From Rachycentron canadum (taxonomy: Eukaryota > Chordata > Actinopteri > Carangiformes > Rachycentridae), in assembly GCA_038496675.1 (NCBI GenBank), contig CM076671.1:7898775-7962774 (forward strand): a stretch of 64,000 bases of DNA. Direction: 5' to 3'. Both the position numbers and the translations under genes were made by a program. The notes below the pieces were generated by a model. It saw nothing but the letters and a program-made list of their open reading frames with translations. It was not told the origin of the DNA and did no database searches. This document shows positions 45,241-57,894 of this stretch, piece after piece (the stretch's first letter is position 1; each line of letters starts with the position of its first letter).

Positions 45241-45535
45241 AATAGTGGACGTAGACTCTGGTTCTGAAAAGTGAAGCTGATGCTGAAGTGCCTTAAACCT
45301 TTAACTACTGATTGTAAAAACGTCAGGTTGTATTGAGGTCTATGGGAAAATGGCCCTAATCACTTGATTTACCTCAGTAAACGTTTTCCTAATGAGTTTA
45401 TGGTCTCAGTCTCTCGTTTCAAGTCATTTTCAATACAATACGATGTACATTTTTTAAATGATGGTTCCATTTAGAGGAATGGAGGCCATAAAGCGGGGTG
45501 TGCATTAGGGTGTGAATACCGTGTAATGGATGGAA
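45241..45535 (+). repeat. dispersed fish-type non-autonomous repeat, copy B
   Basis: Contains GTGAAGCTGATGCTGAAGTG and CCTTAAACCT, then TCTATGGGAAAATGGCCCTA, CAGTAAACGTTTTCC, TCTCAGTCTCTCGTTTCAAG, CCATTTAGAGGAATGG and GCGGGGTGTGCATTAGGG, matching copy A (31205-31680) word for word in order and in the same orientation. It ends before the ATGGCGACGG part seen in copy A. Confidence 0.65.
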
Positions 45536-46560
45536 CAACTCCAAATATGTTTTTCTTTTCTTTTTTCTGGTTTATAGTTTTGAGATAGTTTGATCTATTC
45601 ATTGGCCTGTTAGAGCACAGCTTAGAGTGGTAGCTAACAAAAACTAGGAACAAGGTACCAGCATCAAAAGAGAGTTGTGACCAGTGTCTCGTTTTTTATG
45701 TAGTGTAGCGTACATGTGGTAACTTTATTTGTTGGTTTTTTCAATTTTCCACAAAGCTAAGATTCCAACAGCTACTCTTGTCTGGGTGATCTCATGATAT
45801 AGGGTGAAGGATATGACTCTTGACTCTTCTCCGACATTGATCAGAAATTGATCAGTATCACGTTGTGGACTTGTGGACTGGCGTTATTGTGCTGTAAATA
45901 CAGGAAGATGGCAGCTATCAAACTGCAGCCCCTGCAGTTGGACTGAAAATAATGTTGTCACTCATGCAAATGCTACATAGTGCAGTATTCTTGCATCTCC
46001 TTATAAAGTTTGATCAATGTCAGTCAGTTTTCAGCTTTAAGTCTTTGAAAACACAGGCTACCTGGGCTCTCGTGGGACACTCAGCCAAGTCAGTGTATGT
46101 TGCTACCAGTCCATCTTAGTGCTTGTCAGCACTACAGCATGATTAATTCTTATCGCTGTACAGTGTGTTGACAGCAGAGACGGCAAAATATGTAAAAGTT
46201 GACATGGCTGACATTGTGACAGGCTGACAGAAACATGAAGTAGAGGTTTATATGTGCCACACAGATGATCTATAAATAAGTGGTTTGGATGGGATCTATA
46301 AAGAGTGTGTACCCCATTAGTTTCTCCCTCTTTTTTCTTTTTTTCTGGTCTCTGCATTGCTATTTTTTGTATTTCTTCTTCTCTTCCCCTTTTTTGACTA
46401 CACCTCCCTCCCTCTCTCCCTCCCTCCCTCCTTCCTTCCTTCTCCAACATCTATCTCTCTCTCTGGATGGCTGCCTACCTCTGTGCCTGTGTCTGGGAGT
46501 TGGCTGGGGCAGAAATAAACCACAGTAATGGCTTTGCTTTGCTGCTAATCTTGTCATAAG
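45536..46560. other. non-coding with CCT-rich tandem
   Basis: A C/T low-complexity tract with CCTCCCT and CCTT units lies at about 46402-46443. A short ATGGCAGCTATC word near 45910 may be more repeat debris. No gene seen. Confidence 0.4.
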
Positions 46561-46930
46561 AAGGTGCGGCCCTGGGAGGATAGCTCCTCGCGTGTGATAT
46601 CCTAATTTAAACATCAAAAGATTCCATCATTAGGAAGCGCGTGTCTAGCCCCAGTTTTCAAGGGAAATTATTACATCTTCCCACTGCAAAAGTGTAATGC
46701 AGGAAGACATTTCTGTCAAGCGCACACGCAGACACACACATAAATCTCACCGGACTTGATGTTTGTGCACTTGAAGAAAAACATCATCATTAGCAGCTTT
46801 CTCTTGTGATAGACGGAGTGATGACTTTTAGTGTCGCAGCCCACCGTGGGCTCTGATGATAGCCTTCGTTTGGAGTTGCTGCTTGGCGTGTGAGATTTGA
46901 GACAGGGATGGGGATCTGCTAAGTGGGATC
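46561..46930. promoter_or_regulatory. candidate conserved non-coding element
   Basis: Repeat-free sequence with retained CpGs (TCCTCGCGTGTG, AAGCGCGTG, GTCGCAGCCCACCG) and ATCCTAATTTAAACATC near 46599. Two GATGATAG-type words lie near 46855. No exon is supported. Confidence 0.33.
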
Positions 46931-47438
46931 TGGCCTGCCTCCTGACAGCTTCTCTGGTGGGTCTCCCTGTGCTTCAGAGCCATCAGGCAGAATCTGATGT
47001 ATGTCGTGCGGCAAGGGAGCATGAGGCACCACCACACCTGGTTAATACTGTTATATACTGCATGACAGGTGCAAACGCAAACAGAAAAAGTGTGTGAAGA
47101 CAGGAGGAAAGCATACATTTGTAGCTATACCTGTGTACGTATAGAACTTCGTTATTCCAGTATTTTTCTTTGTAGATTTGACAGCTTTAAACCCGACTCT
47201 GCTCTATGCTCTTCTACTCTGAGAAGCATTTGAGCATCTTTCATCTCATTTAGATTTTACGGCCTGTAATTTACTATTTTGGTTCATTCTTCCTGCTGTC
47301 ATCAACCCTGTTACCAACACCAAGCAGCCTGCTGACAAAGTTAGAGCTGAGATATTTGGTGGAGGACAAAAAGGAGCTAAAAGAAGACTCAGTACTGGAA
47401 TTATCATTTCCCAACTGGCCAGGAACATGGCTCTAAAG
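46931..47438. other. non-coding, no supported feature
   Basis: No gene seen; ends at the hAT-like element. Confidence 0.35.
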
Positions 47439-47791
47439 CAGTGTTTCTCAAACTTTCTCAGATCAGGAACCACTTAGACACTTAAAACTCCATCGTAGTA
47501 AAATTTGCTTGCCTGTTGTGTCAGTTCAGAGTTTATTCTCTTTAAATTGACCCAGTCTTTAATCATTAACAGGCTGTTAGTGATACTGTACTTCTTACAG
47601 TTGAAATTCCTCCAAAATGTCACGCATTTTAAAAACATATACCGTAGACTGACAAAGCTGACAGTGTCACAAAATGGTTGGTGACAGTGAAGTCAACAAC
47701 TGTAAAAAAATTAAATCATCATATTTGAATTTACAGATGAGTTGATTTAATTGCTAATAGGCTCTGTAGACACTCTGTTTGAGAAACACTA
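47439..47791. mobile_element. hAT-like MITE, 353 bp
   Basis: The left end CAGTGTTTCTCAAAC (47439-47453) is the inverse of the right end GTTTGAGAAACACTA (47777-47791) in 14 of 15 positions. The left side continues TTTCTCAGATCAGGAACCAC, wording typical of hAT non-autonomous elements. hAT transposons duplicate 8 bp of target; the flanks CTCTAAAG (47431-47438) and CATTAAAC (47792-47799) agree at only 5 of 8, so the copy is old or the ends are off by a base. The interior has no transposase. Confidence 0.72.
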
Positions 47792-48660
47792 CATTAAACA
47801 TGAGATTTTTTACACTTTGAGAAATAAATTAGCGCAAACAGAGATGAACATTAATGCTGCATGTTTGCTAACACAATCACCATATTAGCTTAAATAGTGA
47901 TAATATATAATAGATATTGTTTCAGGTTAAAATATGATGGAAATTGGTCATTCCTGGCAGTTTGGAGTTGACTGAAAAATCCCTGGATGTGAAAATCATT
48001 CATATAAAATAAAAAAGTGATTTTTTTTTTTTTTTTTTTTTCCCTTTGGGGTCTGGTCAGATTTTTCAGTGTGGTGATCGTGGGGTGGTGGGGGGGGCTA
48101 GTTAGACCGCACTATTTCTTAAATCCCACCCATGGCTCTGCTTGACATTTAGTAAAAAGAAATAACACAAAATATGAGGCGTGGCTGTTAAACAATGAAA
48201 CTAGGCTCTTGTAGGTTGAACCATCATTATTCTATAGACAAAGTGATTGATACATTTATAGATTCGAGGCATGGACTTTAATAATAGATAATAATGAAAC
48301 TGTACTGAACTTTTCTTTGGGTTTAAACAGTTTCTACAATGTCAACAATAATCTGTTAATTTTAGATGTTATAGTAATAAAAATGACACTTTGAATCAAA
48401 GCCTGAAGTTGATTAATAGGCTCTCCGACTGTTTGGCTCCCATAATTTGAGTGTTCACAGGGGATGGCAACTGGTGCATGTGATCTGTCGCTTCACAGCA
48501 GCACTTACGTGGAATTATTAGCTCGACTGATGATGGATTTAAGAGTGAATCAAGAAATACCATGTTCCATAAGAGAGTGCCATCAAAAGACCAAAGAGGT
48601 GTTTGCTCTTTTCCGTTTCACTTTCAACTCTCTCTTCGTCTCTTGCTCTCTGCGTCTTTG
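47792..48660. other. non-coding with T-run
   Basis: T-run of about 22 at 48020-48041 and a G-run at about 48088-48097. AT-rich otherwise; nothing further seen. Confidence 0.4.
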
Positions 48661-48728
48661 TCTCTCTCTCACTGAGGCTCTCTCTCCCTTTCTCTCTCTC
48701 TCTCTCTGTCTCTCTCTCTCGCTCTCTT
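48661..48728. repeat. TC microsatellite
   Basis: Interrupted (TC)n over about 68 bases. Pyrimidine-rich sequence also precedes it from 48606. Confidence 0.85.
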
Positions 48729-48892
48729 CAGGAATAGTACTACAGTAGGTTTCAATTGGTGTATGATTTATTCATTGTTGTGTTTTTTCCCCTTCTCCTT
48801 GAATGTTTGGTAGAGAGGACAGGAAACTTTGAACCAGAGTACAAAGCAATGTATATTTGGGTCACACATTTTTCGCATTTCTTCTGAGAGCT

Positions 48893-48965
48893 TCCTGTGT
48901 GTGTGTGGGTGTGTGTGTGTGCGCGTTTGTGCGTGTGTTTGTGCGTGCGTGCTCGTCCACGTGTG
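48893..48965. repeat. TG/CG-rich imperfect microsatellite
   Basis: TG repeats with GCGCG and GTGCGTGCG interruptions, a second alternating-type tract with Z-DNA tendency but broken by TTT and CTC. A further TG run lies at about 49131-49149. Confidence 0.75.
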
Positions 48966-49154
48966 CTCTTCCTCTCACCGTACTTTGTCTCCCTCCCTCT
49001 CTTCTGAGAGCTCGTCTGGTGACTGGGTCGACTCCTCTCCTCTCTGCCACGTTCGTCCTTGAAGTGAGAATCAGCAGGGTGCTCCTATCCAAGGGGAGGC
49101 TGGTGGGGGTAGGAGAGGGGAAGTGGAAGGGTGTGTGTGTGTGTGTGTGGAGGG

Positions 49155-49560
49155 GGGGAGCTAAATAATGGATGATATCTTATTGAAATAGGGGCCTGGT
49201 AAAAACAGAGGGAGCGAGCGTGTCATTACCTGGGAAACAGAGCAGAATGCTTAATCCTAAACACCACACGGCAAAACCGGGCCACAGCAACGCCCTCTGT
49301 GTTTAGTGGCGTCAACCTCGGCTCTGCTGCTCAGTGGAATCATCCTCGCGATGTGAAATTCACTGTGATTCTGAGCCTGTTTGTTAGGTGTAATCACAAG
49401 CAATGCAACACCTAATAGCGTTATGTCATTATGTCAGTGTGAAAGAGTGAGCCAAGCCGGAGCAGCATGGCAGCCACCCCCCCTTTTATATTCTCCCCAC
49501 ACTGTGACTTTGACCTAACACCATCTTGGCTTGTGCTGATTGACTCAGCAGTCATTATCA
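49155..49560. promoter_or_regulatory. strong candidate conserved non-coding element
   Basis: Repeat-free with CTAAATAATGGATGATATC near 49161, GAGCGAGCGTGTCATTACC near 49211, retained CpGs (ACGGCAAAACCGG, GGCGTCAACCTCGG, CCTCGCGATG) and CACCTAATAGCG near 49408. Composition stays even for 400 bp with no splice-bounded frame. It ends at a run of 13 C (49562-49574). Confidence 0.42.
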
Positions 49561-49574
49561 TCCCCCCCCCCCCC

Positions 49575-50860
49575 TTTTTCTATGCCACACCCAGACAGAA
49601 CTTCAAAACTTGTCTGGCCCTAAGCCAAGCTGGTAAAATATGAGCCGACACTGAACCCATGACACCACTTCTTCCCAGATACATTAGCAGCACTTCCCGA
49701 GCCTCACCTTCACCGCAGACGTCCCCCCGCAACGCAGCGTGCCTTTCCAAACCTGTGCACACAATCAACATATTCACACCTGAGGAAAGTTGTGTATTTT
49801 CCTCTAGTGTGAAAGCTGATAAATAACTAATCTGGGTGTCAAGAAAGTCATGTCGTGGAGGAGGATTGGACTGTTTGCAAAAAGTTAACGCGGGGATCTT
49901 TTGAATTTATACAGTTCCAGTGTCAAAAGTGTGAAGGCTTGTCGCTGTGTGCTAAACTGTCGCAGTGTTCCACAAGTTACTTTTCAGGAGTTAATTATTC
50001 CAGCCCCACATCTTCTAATGGTATTTTGAATTATGAATTCAGAAATAAGCTGGAAACTGCAAAACAAAATCAGGCTAACGACGTTAGCTGTAATTAAAAT
50101 GGAGAAGTAGCAGGCTGCCACGCGATTGGCTTGGAGAGAGATGTATTAGCCAGGCATATGGTTATGATAATTAATCCCAGGACTACAGAGAAACAAATAA
50201 ACACACGCTAAACAAACAGGGGGGACCAGCTGAGGGCTGCAGGCATGGGTACTTCTGGGTAAGGAACCCAAAAAGGAAAAAAAAAAAGAAGCAGATTCTT
50301 ATCGTCATTGCTGCAACCATGTGTATGAGTCACACACAAAGAAGGAAAAAAAAAAAGAAGCAAAGGAGCGGAGGTAAAGGAAGGAGAACAGAGATGGGGG
50401 GGTGTAAGGAGAAGACCATGAGATCAGCCCCTTAAGGAACTGCCTTGCATGAGAATTTGAGTCTGTTGTTGCCCCTTAAATACAAAGCGCATGGTCTTCC
50501 CTTTCTATAATATGCTCTACACGACATTTATCTCTTAAGCTGTACCAGAAAACATAACCTTTGCAGTCATATGCTGCTTTACATCAGGAGTATCACTGAG
50601 TCATTAATATGAAGCTATCAGCGTTGACGGCATTATCCCTTTTTTGTTTTCCACCATTCAGATGAGCACAAAAGAGCCTCATCTTCTTACAGGCTCTGAA
50701 ATTAACAGCCAACCCTTTGTATGGGCTTATAAATAACTGGAAATGCTTCCTTGTCTTTCTTCTTAGTGTGATTCAGGACTAAGACTGTGAAAGAAGGGAA
50801 GGGAGAGTAGACAGGGAAGTGGGGCCACGCAGGCCCAGTGGTGTGTGAATAGACACAGCA
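49575..50860. other. non-coding, possible regulatory parts
   Basis: GTTAGCTGTAATTAAAATGG near 50084 and GGTTATGATAATTAATCCC near 50159 suggest a regulatory block at about 50040-50220. A-runs and purine stretches occupy 50275-50405. No gene is supported. Confidence 0.32.
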
Positions 50861-51250
50861 AGTGTTTATGGTGAATCGGAAGAAGAGACGCTGGGATAAT
50901 GCTGTCTCTTTCCCTCTATCTGCTCCCAGTTGGAGGATGAGGGAGACAGAAGGGAATAGCTGCTAATAAGGCGTTGGGTGAAAGGCTTTGGGAAAGCTCC
51001 CCGTGGTGCTGGTCTGTAATGGAGATAAGCGTTGCCGTGTTGTTGTCTCACAAAAATCAACAAAGGGAACATGCGATGGGAGATTTGCGGCCGCGTCCCC
51101 AGTGAAAAGCGGGGCTTTCACTGCGCCGTAATGTTTAGCAGCATTAGAAATCATTAGGCCTGGCACAGAGGGGAGGGGGGGGGGGGGTGCCCATGCCCAT
51201 GCCCCAGTTAACGCTGTTTTCAAAAGCTGCCCATAATGCATTCCTTAAAC
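50861..51250. promoter_or_regulatory. candidate conserved non-coding element
   Basis: Repeat-free up to a run of 13 G at about 51175-51187. Retained CpGs include TTTGCGGCCGCGTCC (NotI word) near 51086 and CTGCGCCGTAATG near 51121, followed by AGAAATCATTAGGCC near 51145. No exon is supported. Confidence 0.36.
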
Positions 51251-51331
51251 TTGCTTTCTTCTATTCACCTTAAGATATGGGCAAATCTGATGCGAGGAAT
51301 GCAAGGAAGAAAATGAGGGGTAGCTCTTCTC

Positions 51332-51358
51332 TTTGTTTGTTTGTTTGTTTGTTTGTTT
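51332..51358. repeat. TTTG microsatellite
   Basis: Six consecutive TTTG units. Confidence 0.9.
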
Positions 51359-51359
51359 T

Positions 51360-51780
51360 AGCTGAAGATTTAGACAATCTACATCCCTGCGCCTTGTGAT
51401 CTGCTGGAGCGATAAGGCCATGGCCAGGCTGTAGTTAGACTAGCAGCAGGTGCCTTGCCAGGCAGTGGGGGGACACAGAGGATGATGATAAATGGGGCCA
51501 GTTTCCCGCATAAAGCGCAGCACCCTACGGAGGGAAGAGAGGTAATGTATGCAGAGTTCACAGGCGCTGTGGGTTGCTGCTGCAGGGCGGGCGGACATCT
51601 TTGGAGCAAAATGATAGCTGCATAGAGATGAGGAGACTTCCAGGAGGTTATTTTAGCCAAGTTGTGCGCTCGCTGGAAATGTGGAATGGACTCCTGTGAT
51701 CTGCAGGGCCATGACTGCACATTTGCTTTTCTCAGATGAGAGGAGGCGTATCGACACAGGAGTGGTCAGGAATAGTCGCC
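51360..51780. promoter_or_regulatory. candidate conserved non-coding element
   Basis: Repeat-free with CpGs kept in several places (CTGCGCCTTG, GGAGCGATAAGG, CCCGCATAAAGCGCAGC, CCCTACGG). The 113-codon minus-strand frame at 51379-51720 lies in it but has no recognisable motif. Nothing ties it to a transcript. Confidence 0.34.
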
Positions 51781-52059
51781 TTTTCTGTCAAACTCTGCAG
51801 TATGGAAGGGCCAAGTTCATACTCTGGTCCTGAGATATCCAGCTGAAACATTTTTCTTTCATTTAACAGGGTTCTAGGAAGAATACTTGTTTTTTTATTG
51901 CATTTTATTACATTACACGTGTTGCAAAGGTCGAGAAGAAATCTCCACAGTCAGATTTATCAAATCCAGGAAGTGCTGTTATTGTTGTTGTCACTCATCT
52001 GACAATATTTTACATCATCTGTATTAATATTATCAATAAAGTTGTATTAGTTTGCTCTT
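51781..52059. other. non-coding, no supported feature
   Basis: AT-rich; I see nothing in it. Confidence 0.35.
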
Positions 52060-52106
52060 CTCAAAAGAATGAGCAGAACTCATGATCAGATAAAGATAGA
52101 AACTTC
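52060..52106 (-). repeat. 47-bp repeat arm, inverted partner of 22496-22542
   Basis: Its reverse complement matches 22496-22542 at 44 of 47 positions, with 27 consecutive identical bases. The flanks on both sides differ completely from those of the partner. Confidence 0.75.
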
Positions 52107-52640
52107 CAGTTTTTTTCTCGTTTTATGAGCTACTATACTATTACAGTGAACAGTTTTTATTGAGCGACATATATACAGTTAGCTGGGTTTGTGCTGATTG
52201 TGAATATCTGGAGACTTGGTCAGGAAAAACAATCAGCGGAAAAGCCTCAATGTGGGTCTAAAAGCGTTACACTGGTTTTGTACGCTGTAGGGAAGGAGCT
52301 GAAAGGGTGTGAGTTTAAAATGGATCCAATGGATCCAACTTTCCTCTGTAACTGTCTGGTGTACAGGGATGCAAGGTTAAGCCGTTACTCACCAATCATC
52401 TTACTGGACCATTTAACTTAACTAATTTGATCCTTAAAGGCAAACTTCCAAACCACGATGCCGGAGGAAAAGATAAAATTGATTCAACAAAACGCAATAA
52501 AATAAGATCCTCAGACAGCAAATGCTCTCTTATCTTCATAATCATAACCTCATAAACCCTTTTTAGTACTTTATATTATGATGCAGTGTTTGCAACTGAT
52601 GCAGCAGCTCACAAAAACAAATACTTAAGTGCAGTGGCCC
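52107..52640. other. non-coding, no supported feature
   Basis: AT-rich. A tandem ATGGATCCAATGGATCCAAC at about 52320-52339 is a short duplicated word (BamHI type). Nothing else seen. Confidence 0.35.
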
Positions 52641-53010
52641 TGTGAAGCGAGGTGTAACCTTTAACTGCTGTTAACTAGCCGAACCTAGCCGTGCTAGCAC
52701 TAGCTGCTAACCAGCTGGTAATGAATGCACCAGGCCTGTGAGGTCAAGCCCGGTTGTCTGGGGACCCATTAGCGAGGCGAGTGAGCCCTCCCAGCCCCGT
52801 GCTCTCTCTTTCCCTCCCTGCATGGGTCCTCTGTCCTGCAGGCTCCAGCTAGCAACACAGCCCCAGTACAGCGCCAGAGGCCAGGCCAAGCTCTGCCCAG
52901 AGACCCCACCTCAGTGAACTGTCATTTGTCTCGGCCATCCTGCCAGCGCCGCGGGCTACATTAAGCCTTGATCTATGGGGCGGGCCAGCCTACTTGGCCA
53001 TGGGATTCAG
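52641..53010. promoter_or_regulatory. candidate regulatory block
   Basis: GC-richer sequence with CTAGCC/CTAGCACTAGCTGCTAAC words near 52675-52712, typical of fish promoter-proximal DNA, and CpGs at 52745-52800 and 52945-52985. No donor or start codon in good context was found, so a promoter is only one option. Confidence 0.3.
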
Positions 53011-54590
53011 ATGCTGTATCCACTGCAAAACTGCTCAGAGTTGGGCTCAGGTTGCTTCATGGTGAATCTATGTGGACTTGTTTTAAAAATATTACTTTTC
53101 TTCCCCTAATCACAGCCATTTTTCAAACAAGCGTTATGCTACATTTCACCCTTGGCACAGCAGTATCTTTTGAATCAGGCAAAGCTGTTGAGTGAAGGCC
53201 TTTCTCTGCCGGCTGGTTTACAGTATCTCAATCTACTGTGTCCTGGCTCTGGTGTTAAGTGTCTGTCCAAAGGGTCTGTGTTGCTGTCAGCACCCTCACA
53301 TTCACTTTTCAGTGCCGGGCTCCCTCAGATGGCCTCCTCGCTCTCTCACACCCCCCTGCTTTTTTTTTGGTTTTTTTTCTTGCTTTATCTCAGGGTTTCT
53401 CAACATGGCTGTTAAAAGCGTGTGATGAAATGAGATCTAGAGTTGAGACCAGTTTGACCGCACCCCTGCTCGAGTTTCTCACTGGTTACTGCTTCATTTT
53501 CCTGTTCCTGGACCCTTTTGGTGGTGTATACATCTCCTCCCGTACAACGTCCCTGGAGCCTGGCCAATCGCGAGGCCTCAACTAGAGCTGTCAAACCCAA
53601 TTCTGCCAATGGCGGGTGTTGAAAGCTGGCATGGTAGACATTGAAGAAAAGCCGGCGTGCTGCTGTCACATTACTCCTCAGTTGTGCACGAGTGGGGGGA
53701 GGTTGCAAGTAAGATCATTTTGCAGAAACACTATAAAGCCACATCAAGATGAGGGCCCACACTTGCTGGCTCCTGAGCCCAGTTTCTGGAAATAGACAGT
53801 GGGCATTTGCATGCTTCTTTCTAAGCCAGTCTATTCATTAGATTAGTGTTGTGCTAATGTGAGGACCAGCCAGACTTAAATACAGGATGTCATAAATCAT
53901 AATGTTCACTTTAAGCTCATTCACACATAGATACTCGCGTACACAAAAGCATGCAATAATCGTACACACACAATTACACACTTAAACAAGCCCAGTGTTT
54001 GTGTTCAGCACATGTTGGAGGTGGACATCTTCCCGTCTCTTTAGCTTTTTGTGGGGCTCCCATGAATCATTGCCTCTTATTCCTTTCTCAGCGCGGAGGA
54101 AATCACATTAAGTGGAGCGCCGTGTTTGGCTCACACCAGTCTTGTCTTAATAGCTGTAATTTGGAGAGCAGAGAAAGAAAGGGAAAGAATGGAGAAGGAA
54201 GCTCACTCACAACACTAATTCCAGTCAACAAAACCACCCCTCTCCAATCCCACCACATTAATTTGCATTAAAATATCCAACAGCTAAATATGTAAAGACA
54301 AAATAGTGGCATACTATTTATACCCATGCACATCTCCTGCTATGTGTGCTATGGCAACAGCTGTGTGTGTGTACAACCCCCTGCTACTGTAACATACTGA
54401 ACAGACCTCCCGCACCAACATGGTTGCCATTCCACCTTCGCACAAGTTTGCAGGAGTGAGAATATGGAAAGGGAAAAACAGTTTAATGACCATCTGTTGT
54501 CCAGTTGAAGTTGTTTACACAGTGATTTTCATGAATCTAAACTTATCATTTCAGCCGCAAAGAGGATAAAGGTCAAAAGAGGCGTTTTTA
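53011..54590. other. non-coding, no supported feature
   Basis: Contains T-runs near 53361-53378. A possible regulatory patch at 54060-54260 holds a POU octamer within TTAATTTGCATTAAAAT near 54257. Frames at 53412-53708 (-) and 53259-53585 (+) overlap each other and lack motifs. Confidence 0.33.
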
Positions 54591-57500
54591 GCATGATGAC
54601 AGCCATACAGGACGCCTCTCCCTGCCCTGGGGTACCACCCATAGGAGCGTAACAGCGGCAAGCATCTGTCAGGATAATAAATGTGATCAAAGTCGTCGGA
54701 CTGGGCTCGATTTAGGCACAAAATCAACTAGGTTAGGTGTAAAATCAGTACTTTCTTATGGTTGGAGGACCTTCATCACCATGGTTACAATAAGTGGCAA
54801 TTAACGATAAAAGTGTGACCAAATGATATGTGACTGGAGACCAGGGGCCAGACGTATAAATGATACAAACATCCAAAAACCATGCACACCCCACTTCCTG
54901 CACATGAATTTGTATGAATAAACGCAACATGTCTGACCACGTGTGACATGTTCTTTTATAGCAAGACCAGTTAGATACAGTGAAGTGAAAATGTTAAATA
55001 AAGAGGAGACACTGAGTTTAATATGAAGCAAAACACGCAAGAAAATGACAGTTCTTAAACGGAAATAATTATTGTTTGTGTGCTCAGTGTTTCCACTGCA
55101 TTGTTTGGTACTAATTTAATATTCACTGATGACAGTTTCAGTTCCTTTCTGTAGCCCGATGAAGACGTCTCTGGTCCTGACAAATGAAGTTCAGAGGAAA
55201 ACATGACTTAACAGTAATTGTACTACTGTTTACAATTGAGCTAAGTTTGTAATCAGACCAACAATCGGTGAAGTTGTTTCTTTTTTTGTCGTTCCTCTCT
55301 CAGCCATGCCTGACAGCTCATGGCTCAGGTAGTGATTTTGTCTGCACACGGGTAGATTAAGAAATTAAGCTCCTGAAGCGCCTGAATATTTACAGTTTTG
55401 TGCATATAGACCAGAAGTCAGTTTTCTTTTTGCTTTTACAAACAAACAAAAAAAAAAAACATATCACTGACACACACGGACAAGTCTGCAAAAGAATGTA
55501 TGACATCAGTGCGAACTAGAATCTGTGCTTTCTCCAGTATCAACCACTGCGTCGACACTGAGCATTTGCGTTAGTCTGAGCTGTGATATCGATTGTGAAG
55601 TTTGTCATGGGCGTAACTCAGAGGGCCAGTGTGTAAGAGAATCAATTCACTCAATCCTTTGGTGGCATTTACAGGACCAGGTGAGCTGATTTCAAACACC
55701 TATAGAAAAAAACTCTCTCCCTCTGTTCCTAGAGGATTGGAACAACAAAGAAAATATGGTGGTTTAATGGGAATTGCATGCATAGATGTGAAGGGTGTTG
55801 TCTTCTGCTGGTATGTTTTTTCAGCAAAGCGAGAAAAGATGTGTTTGATCATCCTTTGTTAAATACCTGTTTACCCGACAAGATACAAAAAACGTGATGA
55901 CTTATAATTCAAAGATTTACTGTCAGTTTTGATTCTCCGCAGCCCATGTGCCTTTCTATATCTGGATCTCATCTCTTTGGCTATAATGCAATGATTTTAT
56001 GGCGATTCTCTGCTGCTGAATCCGTGGAATTATCCATGCTAATGCTTCTTTCTAATGCTACTATCATACTGATAATAGCATTATCTAATCCTGCCGGTGA
56101 GCATTTGCACCTCTAGCTGTTGCAGTCGTGATCCAGATAATTCCACTAACTAATGCGCCAGTCACTCCCAACACTTCCCAACTGCTCCACTGCACAGATG
56201 AGCACCTCTCATGACCTGGAGCCTCCCAGAGCACCAAAATCAATATGAGAGCCCTGTTCATGGTCTGGTTACTGGGCACTCTTTTAGTTTACTTGCAGAA
56301 ATTATTATTATTATTGAGCACATTGCAAGAACAGACGGCACAGAACACATGCTCCCCCCAACTCTGAAAGAAAAAGATGTCTCTTGTTGTTGAAATCTGC
56401 AAAATAATCTCCATCAATATCAATTAAAATAATTTTCTTTGATTAAAAATTAGAGTTGGATGAGAAAGACACCTTTAGTGCAGAGAAGTGCAAATATGTA
56501 TCAGTAGTGCACTAATTTTTTTTTTTACCTCCATGAAACTAAAATTCAGTGCAATCCTGCCCCAAGTTCATCTCTCAAACTAAATTAGTCATAGCACAAT
56601 GAATATCAATTTCACCAAGTATCAGTTTATTTCATGCGCAGTGAAGAGATAGAAATATATTCAAACACATAAAATTTTTTTGGATCAGGAATGCTTCATA
56701 AACCCAATGGGAACATTGGCACAGTGCTTCGTTTATAGCACATACATGTGTACAGTAACTATTTTCTGTCCTCCCTAACCTCTGCTCCCCAGCGATTGCC
56801 ACCCACTTCTAGCATTTCCACGGTGGCTGCAGTAATCTTTGGCTTCCCTCCTCTGTGGTTGCCTGTGCAAACAGCACAGTCTTGGACAGAGGCTCGCTCT
56901 CTCCCTCATTTACTGAGGTGAGGGAAGGTGAGAAAGATGGGTGGGATGAAGGTGGTCTGGGCACGTTTCGGGGAGGTGGGGGTCTAGATGCCACAGGAAT
57001 ATCCAAAGAAGTGTGATGTGTGTTTCCCGTCCACATTAACTCACAGAACTAAATTAACAAACTGTATTTTGGCTGTTATGTTATAGTATTTGCATCTGTA
57101 GCCTGTGATTCATCCAAATAATCTTAGGTTTTCATGTGAGGCATAGACCAGGAGAACGGTACAGACCTGAATCCCCTGACAGTTAGAGGATCCAGAGACT
57201 TATCCTGTGGGGAGGGAAGAGTACCATTTGCTATGGCTTTAACAGTCACCAGATCACAATCCAATTAAAACGAAATTTTGTGTCTTGTAGAATCAATACC
57301 AAGGTGTGGTGAAGTTGTTTAGATGAAGATGGCCTAAACCATCTTACTAAGTCACTTGACTGGTCTGTAGTTCCTGAATAACTATTAACTGCATCGAGTT
57401 AATAAAGCAAAAGCAAAGGTACTTATTCTCAACGCATCATCCCTGATTTACTTTTAATTTTAATTTAATGGCTGGTGCAAAATAACTACTCATTGATTGT

Positions 57501-57890
57501 AGCGTGTACATTTTAGTAATTACTTTACAGTTGCAGGTACAGTTGTGTATCATCCCAAACTCATCCACACTCACTAGCAATTACTTTACTATCAGCTCCT
57601 GATTTGTTCCTTGTTCCTGAAATTCCGTTCACTGTATTGTGAAGGGTTGCGGACTGTTCCGTGAAAGTCCGTCAAAGCTATAACAATGGCAGCATTATTG
57701 CCACAGGAGCTGCATTACACTGTTAAACAAGAATTTCCATTCAGCAGCTTCAGTGTAAATATAAGCAGTGGCTCTGTTTGCTGTAAAATCTAGAATAGAC
57801 TGACTGACGGAATAAAACTTTAGTGAGGATCCCTGATCCTGATTGCTGTTAAACCCATTTGGGAGATGTCCTTTCAGTACAAAAAGGCCT
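54591..57890. other. non-coding, little structure
   Basis: AT-rich with an A-run near 55448-55459 and a short (TTA)n at about 56303-56317. TAATGCTA at 56053-56060 and TAGCATTA at 56076-56083 form an 8-bp inverted pair inside a repeat-free patch (55960-56160) that might be regulatory. A polypurine-free, GC-richer patch is at 56800-56990. I see no gene. Confidence 0.33.
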
Positions 57891-57894
57891 CTAT

